From positions 35,781 through 99,780 of the forward strand of contig AZLU01000152.1 of assembly GCA_002224055.1 (NCBI GenBank): DNA of 64,000 bases. The letters run 5' to 3'. Below, in pieces: positions 22,013-34,275 of the stretch. This DNA is from Pezizomycotina sp. ARF18. Its lineage: Eukaryota; Ascomycota. The notes under the pieces are model-generated. The model saw only the letters and a list, made by a program, of their open reading frames with translations, was not told the origin of the DNA and did no database searches. Each line of letters starts with the position of its first letter. Position 1 is the stretch's first letter. The position numbers and the translations under genes are program-made.

Positions 22013-25000
22013 TCATCTCCTTCGTGGGTAGTACTTTCGTAATTTCCTAGCCGCGTCGTCGCCAAAGTGGAAACCTTTTCTTAGCGACAGGTCGTCCTTG
22101 CTTCCTCTCCCGATAGCCATATCGTCTTCGCCTAGATCGACGCCCGTCCTCCGCTTCTTCTCCTTCTCGATAATCTCCCGCCGCTCAGCACGTCGGTCGT
22201 CGATTTCCTGCTGGCTAAGGTGACCGTAGCCGTTCCTCTCTTAAAGCACAGATCCAAGAGAGCACCCGCGTCGATAAACTTCCTCGGCGCCGTCTGGATG
22301 ATCTGGAAAACGTCGATCGGTCGTTGACCGCCGGATAGCCGGTTCAGACACCTTGAACAGAGCAAGCGAAATCCGGAACAGAATCTTAGACCTTCATAGA
22401 AGAAGGCATCCCACACACGCAAGACCGTTTCGATCGGTAGATTCGAGATGAAGCCGCCTATGCAAAAATAATATTAGTCAACCTGCCAAATGTAGAACGT
22501 TGAAGGGCTTAAAGACAACTTACTCATCAGCCAACCCGCGGTACACAGGGTGATATCGGGAAGCTTAGTGTTGGTGAGAGTGATCGTAGAGCCATCCAAA
22601 GCAGTGCTGATCTTCGCCCAGACATGTGGCACAGATTCCTTACGCTCATCATCAAAACCTACAAAAGCACAAAATTAGCTACTGGAAGAGAAAAAAATAA
22701 CATAATAATTCTTTTGCGATCTCCTGAATACTTACACCTTGGTCAATGTTCGAGCCTTCCAAGCTAGTTTCGTGAGTTCCGGGAAGATACTGGTGGGTTA
22801 TGATGTAAAGCATCCAAACGCCTTCTCTTCGTCCATGAACAGGAGAAGCATGCCCGCCCAGAAATTCAAACTTTGGCAGTAACCGATCCTCGGAACATAA
22901 ATTGCGAAGGCGAGGAGCACACGTCTCAGCTTTTGAACCATGGAGTTTCGATGACCTTTGAGCCGGACTGCTTATGCTTGCTTACTCTGGTCGACCCGGA
23001 GGACCCTGCATTTGCGACTCCGGCTTGAAGTGTATGTTGTCCGGGAATGTTCTGTGGAGATCGCGTTCGATTAACTCCGCAGCCTCAGAGTTTGGAGGGC
23101 ACCCTGGCTACGAGCTTCTGGTATAGTCTGGGTGCTTCAAAAGGTGCGTGCGTCCTCCAGCATACCAAAACCAAGCAGCTCCCCTCCATTCGGGCGGTAT
23201 CCCCTTTCGGACGAAGCGTTCACCTTCGCAGACCTAGAGGAAATCTGACCGGACCTTCGTCTCCAAGAGCCAACCCCGATTCCTTCAGCAGTGCCTGCCA
23301 TTTCTTCCGGCGCCTCTGCAATGTTTCTTCGTAGGCATTACCCAAGCATCGTATTCCTCCAGGTCACCCACTGAGATTGTTTCTTGAAACCGTAACGATC
23401 TCTGGGAATTTTGCCGTATTATCCATTATTGTGGGGTTGCGTGGCGGGGTGTCGATGCTCGTAGGGTCTATGTCGGCCATCTGACGGGCGGGACGGAGGA
23501 ACATCCTCATTGATCGAAGGGTCCACTGTTTTAACATCCTCTTCCTCTTCCAGCATGGAGGGTTCTCGGGGTATTTTGGGCTTCTTCAACTCGTCCTGGA
23601 GCTGAGCGCGGGGATATCGATAGCCAGCGTAGGCTCGGCCTCGCGCGCGGCTCCACATCTTCGGATATGCGTTCTTCCAGCGTCGGCGGTCTCGAGGGTG
23701 GCCTCGATGATGAAACTCCACTGGCCCATTTCTTCACGACTGCATCGCCGTTTTACAGCAGAATCACCGTACCCTTTAGTACCAACCGGTGTACCGCTGC
23801 CCGTTCGTTTTTGGCGGTCTATAATCGGATTCATGCTGGGATCGACATCATCGCCGTCACTTTCGTACATGCCAATCATATCCTCAACCGAAGTGTCTCC
23901 AGTTTCCGACGTTGAATTCGTCAGGTTCGAGTTCGATGTCGCGACAGACGACCTAGCCGTCCCCGGCTGACCGTGACTATGCAGAAGCGAGTTCTGAAGG
24001 GCGGTTCTGAAAGAAGAGCGTACCTCAGCTGCGGATTCGGGAGTTTGAGGTGGTGGAGTAGTAGATGTCGAGCGAAGTTGGGGAGACGGTGGCCGAGATC
24101 GCTGGGAGTGACTACTAGAGGGTAACGACGGGACTTGCGGAACCTGGGGATATCCATGTTCCTGAACAGCGCGGATGTGCTCTCTATGAGGCCTCGGAGC
24201 CGATGGTCTCCGACCCACAGCCGTCTGGCTCGGTGGTCTGCTATTTTGAAGATCGGGAAGCGAGGTCGAGGGCCGTGGGTTGCCGCTTGGTGTGGCGCTG
24301 GTCGGAGAGGTGGATTCCTGGCGGTCCTTGGCTATCGAGTTGAATGCGAGAGGCATCTGGATGATAGGTTTCGGTTCGTGGGGTCGCGGTTGCTGGGAGG
24401 GATCCGGGGTAGTCATACCGCGGGGAGGAAGCTGCTTCCCGCTCGGACTCTGTCGAACCCGTAGTCCCGGGGAGCCTGCGGGTGTTGAGAAGGATGCGGG
24501 TAATTCGGTCTCGGTGGAAGCCCATTCTGCCGTGGATCGCCCTCCTGGAATCTTCTTGCTGCCTCCGGACTGTAATCCCGTCTCTCTTGGCGTAGGTTTA
24601 TATCCCCACCGTGCATCCTCATACCTCATCCCTCGGTCCTCGCTGCATCATCATTTCTCTGTTCGGAGAAGGACCTCTAGAATTCTGGCGCTGGTAATTT
24701 TGATACTGCTCATGAGGACCCGAGGCCTCTGGTAGTTGTCAAATTGAGGGTGTGCAGGATGGGTTGCTGGCCGTGAGGGTGGGGAGGATGTGGATACGGA
24801 TAATTAGGGCTATTATTGTGATGGTGAGCAGCAGGATGGTGATGATTGGGAGGATGATTGTAAGGATGAGGTTGATTATGGGGGAATTGTCCATGCTGCT
24901 GTTGCTGCTGCTGATGTGGTGGGGGACGGTATTGGGGATGCTGTGGGTGCGGGTATTGTTGAGGATGTGGGGGATGTTGTTGTTGCTGGTATTGATCTTG

Positions 25001-25933
25001 TGAGTCTGACCGCTTGGGGAATTCACGTTGATCGTTTGGCTGTTGCTGTTGTTGCTGTCCCCCTCGGGATTGTTCCTCTTTTTCTAGAATCTGTCCTCGG
25101 GGAAACATGTTTTGCGAAGTCGATGAAGAAGCAGGGGATGTCGGGCTCGAGTTGGATTGGTACTGATGGATTTGAGGTCGTTGCTGCTGCTGAGATGTTC
25201 CTGTTGCTGTTGCTGACCCAAAGAACCAGTCTCATGCATTGTCGTCATCATCCTCCCTTGTGAATCAGGTTGTGATTGAGCCCCTTCCTCCACTAGGGAC
25301 CGATATTGTTGCTGCTGCTGCTGCTGCTGCTGTTCGTAATGATCCCCATGTTTGTAAATTCGTTTGGCTTTGAGACTGGGCTTGTCAGGAGCCGCTCTGC
25401 ATTTCGTAACTGCCTGTGCATTGTTGGACTGGCGTTTAGGCTGGCTCCTGACAGCGGCTGGAAGGTTGTGTCAATGCTCTGACCATTCAGCGTTTCGAAA
25501 TTTTTCTGCGGCGTGCGCGGCTGGTGGCGGTGGTGGGTATTGTACCGAAGGTATTGCTGCTGTTGCGGTTGCTGTTCTAGTTGGCCGTGGCTCACCTGCT
25601 TGGGGAAATACACTCGGGTTCCTGTGTAAAGGGGCCGTCAACAATCACACCGTTGATGTCGTAGTCAATCGAAGCTGGGAGACGGGGGACAACGTTCTCG
25701 GCGTCTTCGGATCGAAGGCTGGCTCTTATTGTTTTGGAAGGAGAAGGAGGAAGGGAGGAGGAGGAGGAGGAGGTGAAGGTGTTTAGTTTCGGTAGAGGAG
25801 GAGTGATGGCGGCTGGCAATTGATTTTGTTGATTTTGTTGTTGTTCTAGTCGCCCTAGCTGAGTGTGGTGGTCCAACCCCGTGACGTAGATATCCGCCGT
25901 TGGATCGCGTGGGAGAGGTTGTATGGCAGTCAT
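22013..25933 (-). CDS. TBC-domain RabGAP, Msb3/Msb4 (Gyp3/Gyp4)-like, with long Q/H/P-rich N-terminus
   Basis: It stimulates GTP hydrolysis by Rab GTPases; the yeast Msb3/Msb4 relatives act in polarised secretion and vacuole traffic. The start is ATG 25933 ([20 protein letters not shown]). About 700 residues of disordered sequence follow: poly-Q, HPQ-rich ([20 protein letters not shown]) and Ser/Pro-rich stretches. Near 23.75 kb is the segment [20 protein letters not shown]. The TBC domain begins around [17 protein letters not shown]. Motif [13 protein letters not shown], carries the arginine finger. Motif [21 protein letters not shown], carries the glutamine finger. [32 protein letters not shown] and [17 protein letters not shown] follow, and the protein ends [11 protein letters not shown]. 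Introns are 22659-22735 and 22458-22523. Both catalytic fingers are present, so the GAP should be active. Many single-base shifts are needed; expected length is about 1,250 residues. Assigning the N-terminal part to the same gene is inferred from continuity on one strand. Confidence 0.85.
22458..22523 (-). other. Intron in the TBC gene (66 bp)
   Basis: Minus-strand donor GTAAGT comes after CTGATGA and acceptor CATAG before GCGGCTTC. The join gives [16 protein letters not shown], as expected in the family. Confidence 0.85.
22659..22735 (-). other. Intron in the TBC gene (77 bp)
   Basis: Minus-strand donor GTAAGT follows NIDQG, a GCTAAT-type branch site lies near the end, and acceptor TTGTAG precedes GTTTTGATGATG (VLMMSV). 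Confidence 0.85.
24880..25345 (-). repeat. Imperfect CAG/CAA (Gln) and CAY (His) codon repeats inside the TBC gene
   Basis: Clusters of CAG/CAA with CAC/CAT and CCN codons encode runs of Gln, His and Pro. A pure (CAG)n-type patch lies at about 25308-25332, read on the minus strand as poly-Q. Such runs are likely length-polymorphic, and they also explain the large overlapping open frames on the plus strand over the same positions. Confidence 0.7.
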
Positions 25934-26915
25934 GCTACTACTAATAATAATAATAAGAGGCAACAAAATAAATAAATAATAAATAAATAAATATAAATAA
26001 GACTAAAAAAAAAAAAGGGGAAAGAAAGAGGGCGGGAAATTCAAAAAAAAAAAAATGCACTACCAAACAAAAAAAGCAGGCACACCTTTTTTTTTTTTTA
26101 CTACGCTACAGAAAGCAAAAAAAAAAATACTATTGGACGAAACGAGACAAGACTTTTGAGTGAGAAAAGGGGGTGCTAAGGGTTAAAAAGAAAAGAAAAG
26201 TAAAGCAATGTAAGGGCCTAGGTAAAGAGAGTAATAATAATATCAAAATATTATTAACTGTTTGTAGCCGGTAAAGGCCTAGTTAGAAAGGGAGGGATCT
26301 CGGAAAGGAGCCAAAAATGCCCTCCCCCGTCTGCTCCGCCGCTAATCTAAGGCCTAAAAGGAATGGACTGGCGAGATGATCGAAGGAAAAGAAGAGCGGA
26401 TGGAATGGGCTCTATTGAAAAAACGAAGAGGAAGAAGGAAAAAAAAAAAAGAAAAAAAGTAAAAACAACAGGTAGGAGAAAATGACAGTTGCAAAGGACG
26501 AAGAAAAATAACAAAAATGGATTCTAAAAGTAAGATAGAAGGACGGGATCGTAAGTGATTTTACTCCTTTTTTTCTCTCCCTCGTTCCCAATTGCGAGGT
26601 AAGATTGCTGAAAGTAATAACAAAATAAACTTCTAGATCCTAAACACCTCCGTATCAGCCGGTTTGAAAAAGGTCGAAAAAAAGAGACCCGAGATATCCA
26701 AGGGAGAAGAGAAGAGAAGGAAAAAGCGAAGAAAAGCGAGTAAAGAGGGAGAAAAGGAAAAGACGAAAAGAACAGATAAATGATAAAGAGATAATTTGGA
26801 GCTACCAACTTACCTTATAGTTTAATTGACTTTGTTAATGTTAGGAATACTTATTGAATATAAGAGCAATTATCGTATCGTATACAGAGCACAGTTCGTC
26901 GAATTGAAAGCGACG
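25934..26915. other. Divergent intergenic region between the TBC gene and a small plus gene
   Basis: No gene seen. It carries an (AATA/AAAT)-type microsatellite next to the TBC start (about 25945-26005), poly-A and poly-T patches, and a purine-rich stretch at about 26350-26480 and 26690-26770. As the genes on both sides read outwards, it should hold both promoters. Confidence 0.45.
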
Positions 26916-27180
26916 ATGTCTATACCTGAGGAGGAGAAGTTGTAAGTATATAGGGTTTTATTTTTGGATCCTTTCTTTTCTCCGTTAGTCCCTATTCTCC
27001 TGCTGAAGCGCCGCCTTTTCGCGATGTATTTTTTTTTGGCGTTAAATCAGTAAGGCTGTGAGAACTTCGAAACCGCCGCCTGTCTTGTTGTTTAAGGCCA
27101 CCGAGACTCGCAAAAACCCTTGGAATAAACGAGCAGTATGTCCTTCTCATCCCGCTGCTATTATATTAAATATGCAATAG
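26916..27180 (+). CDS. Small two-exon protein of 51 residues, unknown function
   Basis: Exon 1 (26916-26941) starts at an ATG with A at -3 and encodes MSIPEEEK plus two bases. The intron 26942-27050 has donor GTAAGT and acceptor ATCAG. Exon 2 (27051-27180) continues in the joined frame as F-KAVRTSKPPPVLLFKA, then TETRKNPWNKRAVCPSHPAA, and ends IILNMQ with TAG at 27178-27180. Exon lengths (26 and 130 nt) add up to 52 codons exactly, and no frame repair is needed. The protein is basic after an acidic start, with a PPP run. I do not recognise the family. An indel could have shortened the C-terminus, since the end is AT-rich. It is the only apparently unbroken small gene in the window, which argues for a real short gene or a lucky frame. 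Confidence 0.45.
26942..27050 (+). other. Intron of the small gene
   Basis: GTAAGT donor, AAATCAG acceptor, 109 bp, T-rich second half. Confidence 0.5.
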
Positions 27181-27586
27181 TAGTGATATATTATAGCCTT
27201 TGTTTCTTTCTGATCGTTGTTTTTTTTTTTATTCGTTTTTTAAAAATGTTTATTTTTATCTTTTTTTTATATCATCCCTCTTTTTCTTTTCTTTTGTTCT
27301 CTTTTTTCTTCTTCCTTTCTTTTTTTCTCTCCCAGCTTCGCTCAATTTCAAAACCAGGAAAGATACAGCGCCTGCAATTGATATTTATATTTTCACCGCA
27401 AATGCAGCGGTAAATAAAAGTAAATAAATGAGATATACGTACGTACTGCAGCAAGTCGATAAAACCGGCTCCTCTCTCCGCTCTCTTTTTCTTGCTCTCT
27501 CTCTCTTTCTCTGTCTTATAACTCTATCTCTTGGTATAGAAGTAAAATTGAGAGGAATGGGTAGATATATGAGGTTGCAGTGTCCC

Positions 27587-27714
27587 TTGCGATTCAGGTG
27601 TGTTACCAATGTCCCTCGCTCAGCTTCTTGGTCTTGGGTGTGTACCCCATGTGGATCCACTTCACTCACACTGCCTAACAGAAGAGGCCCATACGGGTGT
27701 ACCTGAATCCGCAA
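27587..27714. other. 128-nt segment closed by a 13-bp stem, possible structured RNA
   Basis: The left arm TTGCG-ATTCAGGT (27587-27599) pairs with the right arm ACCTGAAT-C-CGCAA (27701-27714), leaving one bulged C. The interior holds smaller self-complementary parts: TGGGTGTGTACCCCA near 27635-27650, GTGGATCCAC at about 27651-27660, and CCCATACGGG near 27689-27698. The patch is GC-richer than its surroundings, which is unusual for this AT-rich zone. It is not 5S rRNA, a tRNA or a spliceosomal RNA by sequence. It could be a non-coding RNA, a small inverted-repeat element, or an exon on the minus strand (open frame reading leftward from 27714). Confidence 0.45.
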
Positions 27715-30700
27715 TCTAAAAAAGAACAGAGGAAAAAAAAAAAAGATGGGTCAGCGGAAGGCAGACTAGGTAGACGGCAGAAGAAATTGGGAAAGAGCAA
27801 GAATGATTTCAGAGAGAAGAAAAAAAAAGGAAAAAAAAAAACAAAGGAAAAAGTGAGAGGAAGAAGAAAAAAAAAAAAGGAATTTGATAACAGCTATATA
27901 TTGACCAGGATCAACCTCGCACATATATTAATGGGAAGCAAAAAGGACCCTTTTTTTTTCCTTTTCCCACCGGCAAGGACAAATTTGATTTAACTGACTC
28001 AGAAAGAAATAAGAAATAAGGAGAGGAAAAATCACAAAAAAAAAAATATATATATATATATATATATTGTAGTTATTATTAAGAGAAAAAGGAAGGATCC
28101 AATCCAATATATATCGCTCCGTAAATTGCGGAGTGCTTTTTCCCCTTTGCTTAACAATATTCGGAAATTTTCGAGGGTAGAGAAAAAAAATATAGTGAAG
28201 GAGAGCGAGAAAGGGCGAGTGAGATAGAGGGAGATGAACGAGAGGCATATTATCTTTCTCTTTCTCGTCTCGTCTCTTCCTCTCTTAATAATATTATATC
28301 CGGATACCGTTGTTTCCTAGTAGAGCACTCGAAAGTCCGTTCTTTTTATTCAAAATCTTGTCCTCACGAATCCGTAATTTGTAATATTTTTATTATTATT
28401 CTTTGGCGTGAAATCTTCGGTCCCCTTTCCGTGGTGGAAGTGTATCACTTCTTGAAGACTTTCAAGATCAACCTTGCTGTTGAAATATACCTCGTTGTAT
28501 AATCCTACTCTAGGCTAGCAGCATTTCTGCGACCGGTTTCACGGGAAGACAGCCCAGGATTTTGTGGAATTCTTCACGACTTTTTAAAACCCTTAGCCTT
28601 ACCATCGTCTTCCATTCCAGCGTTGACATTTCTGGAGATTTTTTTTTTTGACCAATGGCAGATATGACAGAATATCAACGGTATTCCTCAGAAGAAATAC
28701 TATAACTTCTGAGCGTTGAGTCCAAGACACAAGTCGCTGGAAACGTGGGGCAGACCGATAGAATTGCGAATTCCCGGTGCCTGCAGTTTCAATAAAGGAG
28801 ACTTAACATGCTCCCCTCTGATGCGTTATCGTTGACACTTTCGTCTCTCGTTTCGGGATAATTGGCTCTGGACAAGGGAAACCCCAGGAATATTGGCCTG
28901 ATTTGAGCCCCCTCCGCCAGAGAGATCAGAGAGCTTCCGTCAGTTAAACAAACGAAAACAAAGAAAGGAATAACGATCTTGCAATTGAAGAGTGTATAAT
29001 GCGTTTAGTCTCAATCATCGTAACTATCTCAATATATATCCAATGGTAGGTGTCAAAAGCGCTGTGCTATCCTCTGTTTCTGAAGCAATTTTTGTTCTTT
29101 CGCAAGCAAGACTGGAGCACCTCGTGCATACAGCTTTTATTCCACCCGGGTAATAAGTGTTATTTTACCTACCTAGCGTGCTCGGGAGCTCACCCTACGC
29201 CGCTCGGTCCCTTAAAACAGACCTCGGAATGGTAGCTGGTTTAAGTCTCGCAGACAAACAATTATTAGAAACCCCTTTTTATAAACACCAAATATAATAA
29301 AGACGAATATTTATTAGTATTCCGTTCGATATATATAGGTAATTATTTCAAAGGCAACAACAAGATTACTCCAAGGTTTTTGGTAGCAAGAATACTTTCG
29401 AAATCAAGAGCACAGGCTGGTTTATTCATGAGTTTGCTTGCGTAGTCTTTTGATTTATTTCTTTCCTTCTAAACGACACGTAAATTGGACGAGAGGATGT
29501 TTTGCAAGAGTTATATTACCTTCTCCTATGGTTTTTTCAGAGCTCGGGCCCAAAGAGTTTATTAGTTGAAACTCCTGTTATTGTTTGATCACCCGAAATG
29601 GGTTTCTCCCGCAATTGAAAAAGCCTTCTGTTTGAACAACTCGAATTTCGCTCCGAAACCAATGGGATCAGCATATATTTAATCAACGGTCCCAAGTGTT
29701 GATCGGTACCTAACTAATAAGGCTCAAAAAAACATTAAAAAGCGCACAGTAAGCTCTTTTCGAATCGACTGTCTTGTCTACTTTTAATACCGATGGTCGC
29801 GTAGATTTTCCGATTTATTCTTGTTATTATTATTGTTGAGTCCGAAATTTGGGAGTCAGTAAAAGGACCGTTTTTCTGCAGGTAATCGCATTTCCTGAAT
29901 AATAATTATCCTAGAGAAAAGCGAATTTTAGTCACAAAATCAAAAGATAGAAGACACCGCAGAACAATAGGATGGTCGTCCGTGAGATCTGTTCGCCCAA
30001 AAATAGGTCCCAATTAACGACAGACAATGGCTATTGAAAACATAGCATTTTGTTAACCTATGATGCCCTGCTAAATCACGTAACATGCTCAGCAATGATG
30101 ACGCCAAAATGAGTATAATAATAATAAAGATGATCGTTAGTGGCTGCCCTCGATATAGCGCATGTGTAAGTCCGAGATACTAGGTCCTCTTTCTTGATCT
30201 TTATCAATATATATTTTTGAAATATATATCTCTTTCAGTATGAGTAAAGATTATTGTTTGTTCCTTCCGAAACTTCCGGATTTCGTGTCAGCCGCTTGAA
30301 AGTCATATATTTCTCGTCCTTTTTTTTTTTTTTCCCTCCCAGGACTTTGGCTATACTGTAAGACTTGTAGGCGGATGACGTTTAGTTTCCAATATATTTC
30401 GTTTATTTCAGACAACTAGGTCTTGAAGCATGTGCGTGTGTAGAGTAAATCTGTTCCAGCTCTATTACTCTTGCTCCTTCTGTTATCATTGCCTTATTTG
30501 CGCGAATGTTTTGTTTCGCCTGAATTCGGTAGGGGGAGGTGTCAACCGCACGTCGTCACTGTATATTTTTGCTTGACATGTGTCGAACGAACCCACGTGT
30601 TTGGGCAGATTTTGTCGTTACCGTCATCAAGTATTGCGAGCGATTAGAGAGAAGGGAAATCGGTGCAATCCCAGGAATTATACGCGGGTTTCGCGGGAAA

Positions 30701-33700
30701 AAACGTTCGATTCACATGCTTGTGCGAAAGGAAGGGGGAAAAGTCTTCAGCTCTTTCGCTCCTGACGTGTTCGGAAATTTTTCATGAACTTTCAGACATT
30801 TTTGCGCCTTCCGAAAATTGCACTGACCTCAAGCAAAGGAGAACGATCTATACGAATGAAATTCGTCTTATATCAGCTCCTACATACCCGAAAGAGAGGG
30901 TTTAGCTTGCAGTACTAATTCAATGACAGAGAGGGAGCTCTTTTTAGTTCACTTATCCTAATATAATCCATTGTCCACTTAAGAGTGGTACTTTGCGTGG
31001 TTGCCAAAGTAGGACACCTTTCAAACTGGATCGTGTGCTGATTGCTACTTGCAATTTAAAGGTATATATATATATATAATATTTTTTCTCCCCTTCTATT
31101 ACTATTAAGACCTGGGCTCTATAATATCAGCAATATCGTATAATCTAACAACTTTCGGTCAGTGTGATATTCAGGCACCGGCCGAACGGTGACTTGCATG
31201 GAAAATTCCGCAAGAACAAAAAAGACGCAATTGCGCTCGAACCTTGTATAATCTTCAGGAACGATCCTCTCCTCGGGTCCCGAATTTGGCGACAAGGACC
31301 TCTTGCAAATTTAACGTTAGCGTGATGAAACACGTAGCGAGCGTATTAATTTCCTCCTATCCTCTGTTTTTTTTTTTTTTCTTTTTTACACAAATTCCCT
31401 TTCTTACCTCTAAATGGCGACGTCAATAATATACCTTAAATAGTAGACACGCTCATCAAAGACGCCTCGAGAATAGCCAACAGAACGAGAAAAGTGTCCA
31501 CTTAACAGATTCAACTTCGTGAACAGGCATTTCTTTTTTCTTGCTACAAACACCAGTTAGTGACCTTCCCATGTTCGTCGAGCCGAAGGAACCTATAAAA
31601 CCAAATCATTCTATAATTAAAATGAATTTTTTTTTAATCTGCGGAAGTCGACTGCATGGTTCATGATTTCCGCGTCTTGCCCCAATTAGTTGCTCTTAAA
31701 ACTAGAGCCCCGCCCATGCCAAGTGATATTCAGGAACCAGGAACCTTCACCTTTCGTCAAAGGCGAGGCAATCAAAACCCTAAAGTTATCAGTTGCAAGC
31801 GGGCACTTTTGATTCTGTTAGGGTGAAGTATAACTGCAACGATTGCAATTGCTTTCTTTCCTTTTTTTTTTCTTCTTTTTTTCTTTTTTTTTTTTTTTTG
31901 GTCTCAATATGCGATTTCGAGTTAAAGATCCTACCTATCTATTTGCATTGTTCGCGTTCGTATTCGCTAGCACTATTCGTCTCTTTATATCGAGACGATT
32001 ACCTTCTTGATTTTGTGGTCCGAATGACTCTCGAGGCGCGTATTTCTGCAAGTAAAAGCTTCGAAAGTCTTGTATCAGTAGGCGTGCTTTCCTCTAGTGC
32101 TCCAATCTGAATTTCACCGATTTCTCTTTGGTGGGGCCTTACTCTGCTTTACAATCAGACCATATTCCCCACATCGCTGCAGGGACCCCAGCAGAGCACG
32201 CATTGAAAAAAAGATTATATGCATTCTGCAAGGAACAGATGTAAAAAATTAAATCTCCTGCTATCGACTCGTTTGGATAGATCCCGATACGAGAGAAAAA
32301 GAGACACAATCGCCGACGGTTTTTAAGCTTAATTGATCATGTGGTCCAGAATTTCCTTTTCCCAAAGCCCCGCTTCCCCCTGGTAAACGAACGGGGTTGC
32401 CGGAGCAGAAGGCTCGTCCCTTAAATTTCCAGGACCCACGGACTTTCTCGCGAACAAAGGAAGCTAGCGATCAATTGCGAATTTGACTCTCCGTCGCTTG
32501 CCAATCCAATTTGTACGTGGAACGGTAGGGTTTCAATTCGCGTAAAATGGAGCTCGACGCATTTCTTCGGGAAGACTCGAGAAGAGAGGGGAAAGTTTTA
32601 ATATATGGTCTGGGGGCCGTTGTGCACGAATAGCGAATAAAGGAATAATTGAAAGAACGACAAAGAGCAAAACGGTACAATAGCATTGAGATAATTTCGT
32701 AGAATTGATCCCTAAAACGGGTTATACTCTGAGATTACCTATTTGCATAGCGATCCATTTCTTGATATTTCTAGCCTAGGAAGGGTTGAGGCACTTACAC
32801 GTCGGCAGGCACTATACCAGAGCTCAATTCCCACCTGGAATTATACTTAAAAGAAGACCGGGCTGTTTGAGAGCTCGTATGATTTCATTTTAGCTATAGA
32901 AACCTCCACAACAACAAAACAAAAGTATAGGGAAGGATAATAATCTGTTGGCGAGATTTCACCAGATGCTCCTGCGCCATGCCACGAGTTGCAGCGGAGA
33001 AAACTCTCGTAAAAGAACGACCCCTAATGTGAGCTTGCCCTCGACCGGGGTAGAAAGGGTCTGTGGGCAGCCAAGCATGTTGGTCGTTGGTTGCCTTCGG
33101 CTGAGATGCCCAATATCGAGTGCAGGATGCTGCAAGTAACAATCGAGACTGCTGTGCTATTTTGTAATGAACAAATAAGGACAAAGAATCAACAGTTGTA
33201 GAAACGATTTCTGATAACCTCCACAGAAGATAGAGACTAATAAATTGCGAGGGAAGTTGAATTAGGGACGTCCGTGAGGTTCGTTTGAAACTTGCAGAAA
33301 CAATTGTCCCTAGATGTAACCAGAAAGAAAGGGAAACAAATGAGAGCAGAAAGAGGAAACATTAAAAAATAAAAATAAATAAAATAAAAACAGAAGACAC
33401 AAAAGCACAGGGCACGAAAACACAGAAACATATAGGATAAGTTGGACAGCAAGGGTTTGCTTGGTATTTTTTCTCGAATCCCTGAAACCGGTATTTGAAT
33501 GCTCCTTGTCGAAGCTTTAGTGAGTAGCTAGCTCAGTCGAAAAATTTGCTGTATATCAAGCTCAAAGACCTAATTGTTTTATTTTGGAATGCTTATGCTA
33601 TTATAACCACAAAGTATCGTATGGTAACAAAATGTGATCATGAATTGGTCTTGTAGCCAGAGCCTCCGAAAGCTGTCGCTGAGAGTGAATATTATTATTT

Positions 33701-34275
33701 AACCAAGTGCTCATAGCTCATGTCAAATTGATTGAATTGCTAAAAAAAAAGGTGGTTTCGTTGGACAATGCACACAATAATAATAGCAGCGCAGTCCAGG
33801 TTAGCTATAATTAGACGAACAAATTATAATTGGAATCAAGGGATCATTCAATAACTGAAAAGAGGAATACTGCAAAAGCATTTTAATGAAGCAAAGAAAT
33901 AGGTGAGGGTAGCTTATTCGCGCGCCGATTACCGATAATTAGTAGGGTTAAAGGATGTAACAGGCTTTTAGTGACTACCTCGACGGATATAGGTAAAGAA
34001 CTATTAAAGATAACAAGCAAAGGTAAGAAGGGTCTTGAAAACACCGGAAGGAATTACAAAAGAGCAATTTTCAGTTGTGAACACCGAAGGGAAATATCAA
34101 AAACGAGAGGCCTTTCCTCCTTAATCATCAAAGCAAACAGCAACGATGCTCTTCGGGGCAATCAATCAATAGGAAAAGTAATTGTCCGCCTCTTTTATAC
34201 CCTTTAGCAATTTTCATACCGTCCAGTTCATATTAATAGCTTTGGTTCCGTGTGCACGTTCCCGCTTTGCTTTCC
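27715..34275. other. 6.5-kb stretch without an accepted gene
   Basis: It starts purine-rich and has a (TA)n run at 28046-28067. It then becomes ordinary AT-rich sequence with few homopolymers from 28.3 to 31.3 kb. At 30539-30905 all three plus frames stay open together, for example RTNPRVWADFVVTVIKYCER, but no motif or start is convincing. T-rich patches lie at 31365-31388 and 31855-31899. The segments at 32.4-32.7 and 32.9-33.2 kb have short open frames on both strands with no family resemblance. Confidence 0.4.

Noticed and set aside
24710-25263. Plus-strand Leu/Met/Trp- or Gly/Val-rich proteins
   Set aside because: They are antisense to the CAG/CAC/CCN repeats of the TBC gene.
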